Source: CAWDLX01 sp963753485
GTDB taxonomy: Bacteria; Actinomycetota; Actinomycetes; Mycobacteriales; Micromonosporaceae
Direction of reading: 5' to 3'
Length of the DNA stretch: 64,000 nucleotides
Assembly (NCBI GenBank): GCA_963753485.1
Contig: CAVWCL010000019.1
Coordinates: 1-64,000, forward strand
Part shown: piece after piece, positions 53,246 to 59,885 of the stretch
Numbering within the stretch: the stretch's first letter is position 1
Layout of the letters: each line of letters starts with the position of its first letter
Translations under genes and position numbers: made by a program
The notes under the pieces: generated by a model
What the model saw: the letters and a program-made list of their open reading frames with translations, nothing else
Database searches by the model: none
What the model was told of the DNA's origin: nothing

Positions 53246-53309
53246 CGTCGATCTAGGGCTTATGCACATGATTCGATCTCCGATCGCATGCCTAAGCCCT
53301 AGATCGACG
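53246..53309. repeat. Dispersed palindromic repeat, copy 1
   Basis: CGTCGATCTAGGGCTTA (53246-53262) and TAAGCCCTAGATCGACG (53293-53309) pair perfectly over 17 bases. A related copy lies at 59763-59825 in reverse orientation; both share the core GGGCT-ATGCACATG and GATCTC. It sits between btuF and btuC and would form a strong hairpin in either transcript. Confidence 0.7.
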
Positions 53310-53354
53310 AGAAGGGGGGCAGGGCGAGCGGACGGGGAGAGAGGAGGTGCAGGG

Positions 53355-53411
53355 GTGAGCGCGAGGAGCGAGCGGGTGCGAGCACCGCAGCGCGAACGAA
53401 AAGGCGGCACG
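53355..53411 (+). repeat. 57-bp coding repeat ahead of btuC
   Basis: A copy of the 57-base repeat found in three tandem copies before btuD. It begins with GTG after GAGGAGGTGCAGG and reads VSARSERVRAPQRERKGGT, in frame with btuC. It ends right at GTG 53412, so btuC could be translated with or without these 19 residues. Confidence 0.65.
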
Positions 53412-54467
53412 GTGAGTGTGCGGCGGGCCAGGCTGCCGGGCGGATGGCTGGCGGCCGGGATCGGTGCGGTCGCCGTGACGACGCTGGCCGGGCTCACCGT
53501 CGGACCGGTCAGCGTCAACCCGCTCGGCGTCGGCGCCCAACTGCTCGACCTGCTGCCAGGCGTGCGCATCCACACCGGACTGAGCGGAGCCGAGGCGGCG
53601 ATCGTGCTCCAGTTGCGGTTGCCGCGGGTGGTCCTGGGTCTGCTCGTCGGCGGGATGCTGGCCCTGGCCGGGGGGTGCTATCAGGGCGTGTTCCGCAATC
53701 CGCTGGCCGACCCGTACCTGCTCGGCGTGGCCGCCGGGGCCGGCCTCGGTGCGACCGCGGCGGTCGTGGTCGGCGTCTCCCGGGGCGTCGACCCCGGAGT
53801 GCAGTCAGGGGGCCTGGTGCCGGCGTTCGCGTTTGCGGGCGCGTTGCTGGCGGTCGCCTTCACCTATGGGCTCGGCATCACCGGCAGTCGGGTGCGCACA
53901 CCCGCGGTGCTGATTCTCGCCGGCGTGGCGGTGGCCGCGTTCCTCACCGCGATCCAGACCTACCTGCTGCAGCAGCACACCGAGACGATCCGGGAGGTCT
54001 ACTCCTGGCTACTGGGCAGCCTCGCCACCGACGGTTGGGGCGAGGTCGTGCTGCTGCTGCCGTACGCGGCGGTGGCCGCCGTGGTGGTGCTGGTGCACCG
54101 GCGCGAACTCGACGTGCTCTCGGTCGGCGACGACGAGGCCGCCAGCCTCGGTCTGCACCCGCAGCGCTCGCGCATCATCCTGGTGGCCGCCGCGTCGCTC
54201 GGCACCGCCGCCGCGGTGGCGGTCTCCGGGTTGATCGGGTTCGTCGGCATCATCGTGCCGCACGTGATCCGGCTGCTGGTCGGCACGAGCTACCGGGCCA
54301 TCCTGCCGCTGTCGATGCTCTTCGGCGGTGCCTTCCTCGCCCTCTCCGACCTGGCCGCCCGGACTGTGCTGGCGCCGAGCGAGATCCCGATCGGCGTGGT
54401 GACCGCGTTCCTGGGCGCGCCGTTCTTCGTACTGGTGCTGCGCACCGCCCGCCGGGTGGGCCTGTGA
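53412..54467 (+). CDS. btuC: Cobalamin ABC transporter permease
   Basis: A 351-residue FecCD/BtuC-type permease with about ten helices. Typical stretches: LQLRLPRVVLGLLVGGMLAL AGGCYQGVFRNPLADPYLLG, then AGAGLGATAAVVVG, DDEAASLGLHPQRSRIILVA, and SGLIGFVGIIVPHVIRLLVG. The Gly-rich cytoplasmic loop before it contacts BtuD. GTG 53412 (VSVRRARLPGGW) is taken as the start; the frame continues upstream through a 57-bp coding repeat to GTG 53355, which has a better ribosome site. The stop overlaps the GTG of a tandem-repeat frame that links it to btuD. Confidence 0.93.
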   Translation: MSVRRARLPGGWLAAGIGAVAVTTLAGLTVGPVSVNPLGVGAQLLDLLPGVRIHTGLSGAEAAIVLQLRLPRVVLGLLVGGMLALAGGCYQGVFRNPLADPYLLGVAAGAGLGATAAVVVGVSRGVDPGVQSGGLVPAFAFAGALLAVAFTYGLGITGSRVRTPAVLILAGVAVAAFLTAIQTYLLQQHTETIREVYSWLLGSLATDGWGEVVLLLPYAAVAAVVVLVHRRELDVLSVGDDEAASLGLHPQRSRIILVAAASLGTAAAVAVSGLIGFVGIIVPHVIRLLVGTSYRAILPLSMLFGGAFLALSDLAARTVLAPSEIPIGVVTAFLGAPFFVLVLRTARRVGL

Positions 54468-54637
54468 GTGCGAGGAGCGAGCGGGTGCGAGCCCCGCAGC
54501 GCGAACGAAAGGCCGGCGCTGTGAGTGCGAGGAGCGAGCGGGTGCGAGCCCCGCAGCGCGAACGAAAGGCCGGCGCTGTGAGTGCGAGGAGCGAGCGGGT
54601 GCGAGCCCCGCAGCGGGAACGAAAGGCCGGCTCATGA
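54464..54637 (+). repeat. Triple 57-bp repeat that is also a 57-codon frame between btuC and btuD
   Basis: Three units at 54464-54520, 54521-54577 and 54578-54634, the first two identical. Each reads GTG then 18 codons (VSARSERVRAPQRERKAGA). The frame starts within the stop of btuC (CTGTGA) and ends with TGA overlapping the ATG of btuD (TCATGA). Each unit ends in GAAAGG 8-9 bases before the next GTG, so every unit brings a ribosome site. Similar repeats are common in Micromonosporaceae intergenic DNA, from memory. A 57-residue Arg-rich peptide may be made, or the repeat may serve only to couple translation. Confidence 0.7.
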
Positions 54638-55413
54638 ACGCGGTCTCGGTCGGCGGGCTCGGCGTGTCGCTGGGCGGGTTGGCGGTCCTGCGCGATGTCG
54701 CGCTGGAGGTCGCGCCGGGCGAGTGGGTCACGGTGATCGGCCCCAACGGTGCCGGCAAGTCGACGCTGTTGCGCGCTGTCGGCGGGCTGCTGCCGTTCCA
54801 GGGCACGATCTCGCTCTACGGCACACCGTTGGGCCGGCTGCGCCGGCGCGACCGGGCCCGGGTGGTCGCCACGGTGCCGCAGGACCCGGTCATCCCGCCG
54901 GGGATGGCGGTGCTCGACTACGTGCTGCTCGGACGCACCCCGTATGTGCGTCCGCTCGCCCGGGAGTCGCGTGCCGACCTGGTCGCGGTCGAGGCGGTGC
55001 TGGGCCGTCTCGACCTGGCCGGCCTGGCCGGGCGTCCATTGGAGACACTCTCGGGGGGTGAGCGCCAGCGGGTCTTCCTGGCGCGCGCGCTGGCCCAGGG
55101 TGCCTCGCTGCTGCTGCTCGACGAACCCACGTCGGCGCTGGATATCGGCCACCAGCAGGACGTGCTCGACCTGGTCGACGAGTTGCGGGCCGATCGGGCG
55201 CTGACGGTACTGGCGACGATGCATGACCTGTCGATCGCGGGCGAGTACGCCGACCGCATGGTCCTGCTCGCCGGCGGCGTCACGGTGGCCGAGGGAGCAC
55301 CTCGCGAGGTGCTGACCGAGGCGCTGCTCGCTCGCCACTACGGCGCCCGGGTACGGGTGGTCGACGGTGAGCACGGGCCGCTGGTGATACCGATGCGCAG
55401 CGCCCGGCGTTGA
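54634..55413 (+). CDS. btuD: Cobalamin ABC transporter ATP-binding protein
   Basis: A 259-residue ATPase with Walker A VIGPNGAGKSTLLRAVGGLL, Q-loop VATVPQDP, signature LETLSGGERQRVFLARAL, Walker B LLLLDEPTSALD, and switch His in LATMHDLSIAGEYADRMV. It powers BtuC. The start ATG 54634 overlaps the stop of the upstream repeat frame. The stop codon lies in the loop of a hairpin GCCCGGC-GTTGA-GCCGGGC (55402-55420), followed by partial copies of the same 30-base unit at 55431 and 55462; these may end transcription. Confidence 0.93.
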   Translation: MNAVSVGGLGVSLGGLAVLRDVALEVAPGEWVTVIGPNGAGKSTLLRAVGGLLPFQGTISLYGTPLGRLRRRDRARVVATVPQDPVIPPGMAVLDYVLLGRTPYVRPLARESRADLVAVEAVLGRLDLAGLAGRPLETLSGGERQRVFLARALAQGASLLLLDEPTSALDIGHQQDVLDLVDELRADRALTVLATMHDLSIAGEYADRMVLLAGGVTVAEGAPREVLTEALLARHYGARVRVVDGEHGPLVIPMRSARR

Positions 55414-55420
55414 GCCGGGC
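55402..55420 (+). terminator. Hairpin over the btuD stop codon
   Basis: GCCCGGC (55402-55408) pairs with GCCGGGC (55414-55420); the loop GTTGA contains the stop codon. No T-tract follows. A second imperfect copy starts at 55431. It is probably a processing or pausing signal at the operon end. Confidence 0.4.
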
Positions 55421-55477
55421 CTCGGGGCATCGCCCGGCGTTGAGCTGGGCTTCGGGGGCATGGCCGGCGCTGAGCCG

Positions 55478-55858
55478 TCAGCTCTGGGTTGGCCGCTCGT
55501 GCATGAGGATGATGTGGTGCCCGTCCGGGTCGGTGAGCCCGGCCATCCACAGCTCGTCGCTGCCGTCGCGGTGCACCAGGTGCGGTCGGTCACCGACCAC
55601 GGCCCCGAGGCCGTCGAGCCGGGCCACCTCGGCGTCGAGGTCGTCGACTCGAAAGTAGAGCACGCACCGGCTGGTGTACTCGGGCGAGGTCGGCACACCA
55701 AGGTAGAGCCGGACCTCTCCGCTGGCGAAGAACGCCATTGGCTGTCCCGCCACGGTGAACAGGTGCGCGATGCCCAGCACGTCCCGGTAGAACGCGACCG
55801 AACGGTCGAGGTCGGTCACCGAGATGTGGACCTGGCCGAGTGGTCCCAGCGCCATCAT
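55478..55858 (-). CDS. VOC family protein (glyoxalase/bleomycin resistance-like)
   Basis: A 126-residue VOC protein: GQVHISVTDLDRSVAFYRDV, LGIAHLFTVAGQPMAFF, and the second module YFRVDDLDAEVARLDGLGAV ending AGLTDPDGHHIILMHERP. His in QVHI, the glutamate region and the C-terminal HHIIL could hold a metal. It is divergent from the MarR gene; the start codons are only 38 bases apart, so MarR probably controls it. Such pairs often deal with toxic compounds. The substrate is unknown. Confidence 0.88.
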   Translation of the reverse strand: MMALGPLGQVHISVTDLDRSVAFYRDVLGIAHLFTVAGQPMAFFASGEVRLYLGVPTSPEYTSRCVLYFRVDDLDAEVARLDGLGAVVGDRPHLVHRDGSDELWMAGLTDPDGHHIILMHERPTQS

Positions 55859-55868
55859 GCCTCCTATG

Positions 55869-55901
55869 CTTCACCTGAGCGAAAGGTTAACCAAGGTGAA
55901 G
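55869..55901. promoter_or_regulatory. Inverted repeat in the VOC/MarR divergent promoter
   Basis: CTTCACCT (55869-55876) and AGGTGAAG (55894-55901) are perfect inverted repeats with 17 bases between them, and a smaller palindrome GGTTAACC lies inside. It overlaps the likely MarR start and is a good candidate operator. Confidence 0.5.
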
Positions 55902-56360
55902 GATATCTCCCTGCCGGCCCTGCCGCGAGGGGTGCCGGCCGACGAGACACACGTTGTCGCCAACGCCGTTCACTCTGCGGCGCTCAGACTGCTCCGGCGC
56001 GCCCGTACCGCGGATGGCGAGATGGACCTGGACGGACCGCGGGCATCGGCCCTCTCGGTCGTCGTCTTCGGTGGGCCGCTGCCGATCGGACGGCTGGCCG
56101 GGGCCGAGCAGGTGTCACCGCCGGCGATCACGAAGACGGTCGCCTCCCTTGAGGCGGACGGACTGGTGCAACGCGTGCGCGCCGGGCACGATCGCCGGAT
56201 CGTCGTGGTGCGGGCCACGGCCCGGGGTCGGGCTCTGCTGGAGCGGGGAAGGGCGGCCCGGGTTCGTGCGATCGCCGGTCTTCTCGACGGCTTGAGCGAG
56301 CGGGATCGCCGGACCCTGAACCGCGCAGCCCGCATCATCGCGGCCCGGCTGGCCAGATAG
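55896..56360 (+). CDS. MarR family regulator
   Basis: A 154-residue winged-helix repressor. DNA-binding part: RASALSVVVFGGPLPIGRLA, GAEQVSPPAITKTVASLEAD, and the wing VQRVRAGHDRRIVVVRATAR. GTG 55896 was chosen because GAAAGG lies 9 bases upstream; ATG 55866 is in frame but has no site. An operator-like inverted repeat covers the start. It is divergent from the VOC gene and is likely to repress it and itself. Length is normal for the family. Confidence 0.88.
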   Translation: MKDISLPALPRGVPADETHVVANAVHSAALRLLRRARTADGEMDLDGPRASALSVVVFGGPLPIGRLAGAEQVSPPAITKTVASLEADGLVQRVRAGHDRRIVVVRATARGRALLERGRAARVRAIAGLLDGLSERDRRTLNRAARIIAARLAR

Positions 56361-56430
56361 GCCGTGTGAGCCGGATCGCGCCGGTGGGCCGGCTCGCGCG
56401 GGCTCGCGCGGGTGGGGCTGGATCGCGCGG

Positions 56431-56516
56431 GTTAGGAGGGGCACCCTCCCATCGCCTAGGCGTTAGGAGGGTGCCCCTCCTAACGCCGATTCTCGCGTCG
56501 GCTGCGAGAATCGGCG
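56431..56516. terminator. Two strong hairpins between convergent genes
   Basis: Hairpin one: GTTAGGAGGGGCACCCTCC (56431-56449) with its perfect 19-base complement at 56466-56484. Hairpin two: CGCCGATTCTCGC (56484-56496) with its 13-base complement at 56504-56516, starting directly after the helR stop codon. They lie between the ends of the MarR gene and helR and can serve both strands. Similar TTAGGAGGG-type repeats are common in Micromonosporaceae, from memory. Confidence 0.75.
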
Positions 56517-58715
56517 CTAACCGTTCCCGGCGGCCCCGGGGACCGGCGGCGGCCAGGTCGCCGGTAGGGGCGGCGGCAGGGCGCGGGCGTGCACCACGGC
56601 GAGCCGGGACACCGCCCGGGTGAGTACCACGTACAGCCGATGCAGGCCGCGCTGCTCGGCGGCGACGATCGCGGCCGGTTCCACCACGATCACGTGGTCG
56701 TATTCGAGGCCCTTGGCCAGCGTGGCCGGCAGGACGGTCACCCGTTGCTCGGCCTGCGGCGAACCAGCGGCGATGCCCGCCTCCTCAAGAACGCGGGAGA
56801 GCCGGTCGACCATCGCGTCAGCGGCGATCACCGCGACCGAACCCTCGTGCTCGAGGGCCGTCCTGACCTGGGCCAGCGTGCTCGAGTCCAGATCGTCGGT
56901 CGGGCAGATCGCAAGCCAGCCGTCATGGCGCAGCGACACCGCGGGGGCCACCGTGACGTCCAGGGCCGGCAGCAGGCGGTTGGCGAACTCGATGACGTCG
57001 GCCGGCACCCGGAAGCCGGTAGTCAACGCGACCACGGGGGCTTGCGGCTTGCCGAGGTGGGCGAGAGTCTCGCGCCAGTCGCGCGCGGCCCACGGCGCGG
57101 TGCCCTGCGCCAGATCGCCGAGCAACGTGATCGAGCCGTGCTCACTGCGCCGGGCGATGGCCCGGCACTGCATCGGCGAGAGATCCTGGGCCTCGTCCAG
57201 GACGACGTGCCCGTAGCTGGGCAGCCGGTCGATGAGGCCGGCCACCTCGTCGATGAGGACCGCGTCCGCGGGTGACCAGTAGGCCGCCTTCACCGTCCGA
57301 GGTGGACGCTCCCAGACAAGCATGGCCTGCTCGGCCTCGGAGAGCACGCCGGCGGCCGCGCTGCGCAGCGCCTCCGGATCGGAGAGCAGCGAGAAGACGA
57401 TCTGTTCGGCGGTGATGCTCGGCCACACCTGGTCGAGGAAGGCGGTCACCTCCGGCCGTCGGCCGATGCGGCGCAGCCACGCCTCGCCCGGCGAATCGCC
57501 GCGGCGGGCCTCGGCCTGGCGTTGCACCATTGCGACCGTACGGGCGCGCACCCGCTCGCGGCCGACCGCGTACGGAGGCCGCTCGCGGCGGACGTCGTCC
57601 ACAATGCGCCGCAGCGCTTCGGCCGAGATGCGCCAGCGCCAAGAGCCGTCGATGACCGCGAGCCCGTCGTCGGGCCGACCGATGAAGCTCGCCACCCGCC
57701 GGGCGAGGACCTCGGCGAGCCGGGCCTCGTGCTTGAGCGCGGCCACCGCGGGGGCGTCGGTACCACGCACGAGGACCCGGGTGAGCAGGTCCTCGACCAC
57801 GGCCTGCTCGACGTCGATCTCGCCGAGGGCCGGCAGCACCGCGGCGATGTAGGTCAGAAACGACCGGTTGGGGCCGACGACCAGAACCCCCGAGCGGCGC
57901 AGCCGGGTGCGGTGCAGATAGAGCAGGAAGGCGGCGCGGTGCAGGCCGACCGCGGTCTTACCGGTCCCGGGCGCACCCTGCACGCAGATCGTCTCGTCCA
58001 GATCGGCCCGCACCAGCTCGTCCTGCTCGGGCTGGATGGTGGCGACGATGTCGCGCATCGGGCCGACCCGTGGACGTTCGATCTCGGCGGTGAGGATGCG
58101 CGACGCGGTGCCCAGCTCCTCGCCTCGGTCGAGGTGCTCGTCCTCGAAGCCGGTCAGCGTGCCGGCGGAGAATCCGAAGCGCCGCCGAACCGCCACCCCT
58201 TGGGGATCGCGGGCGCTGGCCCGGTAGAAGATGCGCGACACCGGGGCTCGCCAGTCCAACACCATCGGCTCGCCGGCGTCGTCGGTCACGTGCCGGCGTC
58301 CAATGTGGTACGTGTGCCCGGCATGATCGGCGGCGACCGGCTCTAATGCGCGGGCGCCCGACTCGGATGCTACGGCGCCCGGCCCGGCTACGGCGGCGTC
58401 TTGCCCGGCTGCGGCGGCGTCCGGCCCGGGCGCGGCGGCGAACTCCAGCTTGCCGAAGAAGAGCGGAGTGTCGGGGTTGTCGGCGAGCTCGGCCACCCGC
58501 CGGGCGAGTGTCCGCCCCAGCGTCTCGGCGCTGTACGCGTCGCCGGCGACGGTGTCGCCGGTGGCGAAGAGCCGCTCGGCGTGTTCGCGCATCCGGCGCA
58601 GGGCCTCGCGCGAGCGGGTCAGGTGGGTCCGTTCGGCGGCGATCTCGGTGGTCAACCGATCGGCCGGAACGGGGTGGTCGGGGGACTGTGTCGTGGCGGG
58701 CGTGGGCAGGGTCAT
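56517..58715 (-). CDS. helR: HelD-like UvrD-type protein HelR
   Basis: A 732-residue superfamily 1 helicase-like protein of the HelD group, which bind RNA polymerase and free it from stalled complexes; the actinobacterial HelR type gives rifamycin tolerance. Features: the N-terminal coiled coil (TTEIAAERTHLTRSREALRR), Walker A CVQGAPGTGKTAVGLHRAAF, the motif II region GHVVLDEAQDLSPMQCRAIA, and C-terminal TTGFRVPADVIEFANRLLPA and RLYVVLTRAVSRLAVVHARA. ATG 58715 (MTLPTPATTQSP) has CGGGAGC upstream; a longer frame to 58850 is less likely. An Ala-Gly-rich insert near residue 115 is unusual. I saw no clear rifamycin-associated element upstream. Confidence 0.85.
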   Translation of the reverse strand: MTLPTPATTQSPDHPVPADRLTTEIAAERTHLTRSREALRRMREHAERLFATGDTVAGDAYSAETLGRTLARRVAELADNPDTPLFFGKLEFAAAPGPDAAAAGQDAAVAGPGAVASESGARALEPVAADHAGHTYHIGRRHVTDDAGEPMVLDWRAPVSRIFYRASARDPQGVAVRRRFGFSAGTLTGFEDEHLDRGEELGTASRILTAEIERPRVGPMRDIVATIQPEQDELVRADLDETICVQGAPGTGKTAVGLHRAAFLLYLHRTRLRRSGVLVVGPNRSFLTYIAAVLPALGEIDVEQAVVEDLLTRVLVRGTDAPAVAALKHEARLAEVLARRVASFIGRPDDGLAVIDGSWRWRISAEALRRIVDDVRRERPPYAVGRERVRARTVAMVQRQAEARRGDSPGEAWLRRIGRRPEVTAFLDQVWPSITAEQIVFSLLSDPEALRSAAAGVLSEAEQAMLVWERPPRTVKAAYWSPADAVLIDEVAGLIDRLPSYGHVVLDEAQDLSPMQCRAIARRSEHGSITLLGDLAQGTAPWAARDWRETLAHLGKPQAPVVALTTGFRVPADVIEFANRLLPALDVTVAPAVSLRHDGWLAICPTDDLDSSTLAQVRTALEHEGSVAVIAADAMVDRLSRVLEEAGIAAGSPQAEQRVTVLPATLAKGLEYDHVIVVEPAAIVAAEQRGLHRLYVVLTRAVSRLAVVHARALPPPLPATWPPPVPGAAGNG

Positions 58716-58879
58716 TCGACGCTCCCGGCGACGTGCGGCCGCCCGGCGCTCCGCGCGATGATCGTGGTCGTGGCGCGGTGCCGGCTGTGCCCTCTTTTGC
58801 GCCTCTTCCGGGCGCACGGAGCAGCAACTGTACGCCGCCGCGATGCCCATGAGCCACGCATTATCAGGCGTGAGCTAGC

Positions 58880-59770
58880 GTGCCGGGCGTGAGCGCAGAT
58901 CACGCCGAGGTGGCCCGGCGACCGCGGGTCGGGCACATCCAGTTCCTCAACTGCCTGCCGATCTACTGGGGGCTCATGCGCTCCGGGGCACTGCTCGGCG
59001 TGGAACTGCACAAGGACACCCCCGACCTGCTCAACGCCGCATTGATCACCGGGACGTTGGACATCGGCCCGATCTCGCTGGTGGAGTATCTGCGCCATAC
59101 CGATGACCTGCTGCTCCTGCCGGACCTCGCGGTCGGCAGCGACGGGCCGGTGTTCTCGGTGAACCTGGTCTCCACGGTCGAGCTGGGCGAGTTGGCCGGC
59201 CGCCGCGTCGCCCTCGGCTCCACGTCGCGCACCGGCGTGCTGCTCGCCCAGATGCTGTTGCGCTCGCGGTACGGCGTACAGCCGTCGTACTTCCGCTGCC
59301 CGCCGGATCTCGGTGAGATGCTGCGCGAGGCCGACGCCGCGGTACTCATCGGGGACGTCGCCCTGCGGGCCCGCCATACCGCGCCTTCGCTGGGGTTGCG
59401 CGTCACCGACCTGGGCGAGGCCTGGCGGGAGTGGACCGGCCTGCCCATGGTCTTCGCGGTCTGGGCGGTCCGGCGAGACTTCGCGCAGGCGTACCCGGGC
59501 CTGGTGAAGGAGGTGCATGAGGCGTTCCTCACCTCGCGCGAGCTGTGCCTGACCGAGCTCGACACTGCGGCCGCGGCGGCGGCCCGCTGGGAGCCGTTCT
59601 CCGCGCAGACGCTGGCCGAGTACTTCCAGGCGCTGGACTTCTCCCTCGGCGAGCGCCAGATCGCCGGGCTGCGGGAGTTCGCGGCCCGCGCGGCTGCCCT
59701 CGACGAGGTGCCGCCCCTGCCCTCGAGTGGCCCCGAGTTCTTCGCCGCGACCACCCTCTCGGCGATCTAG
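58880..59770 (+). CDS. mqnA: Chorismate dehydratase MqnA
   Basis: A 296-residue enzyme that removes water from chorismate, giving 3-[(1-carboxyvinyl)oxy]benzoate, the first step of the futalosine route; MqnE acts next. Matches: RPRVGHIQFLNCLPIYWGLM, LLNAALITGTLDIGPISLVE, ALGSTSRTGVLLAQMLLRSR, and AWREWTGLPMVFAVWAVRRD. The fold is that of periplasmic binding proteins. Start GTG 58880 or GTG 58889. Its stop codon lies in the left arm of a dispersed palindrome (59763-59825). It is divergent from helR. Confidence 0.93.
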   Translation: MPGVSADHAEVARRPRVGHIQFLNCLPIYWGLMRSGALLGVELHKDTPDLLNAALITGTLDIGPISLVEYLRHTDDLLLLPDLAVGSDGPVFSVNLVSTVELGELAGRRVALGSTSRTGVLLAQMLLRSRYGVQPSYFRCPPDLGEMLREADAAVLIGDVALRARHTAPSLGLRVTDLGEAWREWTGLPMVFAVWAVRRDFAQAYPGLVKEVHEAFLTSRELCLTELDTAAAAAARWEPFSAQTLAEYFQALDFSLGERQIAGLREFAARAAALDEVPPLPSSGPEFFAATTLSAI

Positions 59771-59825
59771 GGCTTATGCGCCCGGATAGAGATCAAACCA
59801 TGTGCATTAGCCCTAGATCGACGGG
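59763..59825. repeat. Dispersed palindromic repeat, copy 2
   Basis: CGATCTAGGGCTTATGC (59763-59779) and GCATTAGCCCTAGATCG (59804-59820) pair at 16 of 17 positions. The left arm includes the mqnA stop codon. Read on the minus strand it matches the copy at 53246-53309. It may end mqnA transcription. Confidence 0.7.
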
Positions 59826-59885
59826 TACTAGGCGCGACGGGCTACTAGGCGCGACGGGGTACTAGGCGCGACGGGCTACTGGGCG
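59819..59885. repeat. Four tandem 16-17-bp repeats
   Basis: The unit CGACGGGCTACTAGGCG occurs four times with small changes: 59819-59834, 59835-59851, 59852-59868 and 59869-59885. The last copy contains the stop codon of the serine hydrolase on the minus strand. Probably slippage of a short intergenic unit. Confidence 0.65.

Noticed and set aside
53262..53411. btuC start at the first codon of the open frame (53262)
   Set aside because: The frame there runs through the palindromic repeat and has no ribosome site; GTG 53355 or 53412 is more credible.
58716..58879. Rifamycin-associated element before helR
   Set aside because: I looked for a conserved inverted repeat in the helR/mqnA gap and found none that I could recognise.
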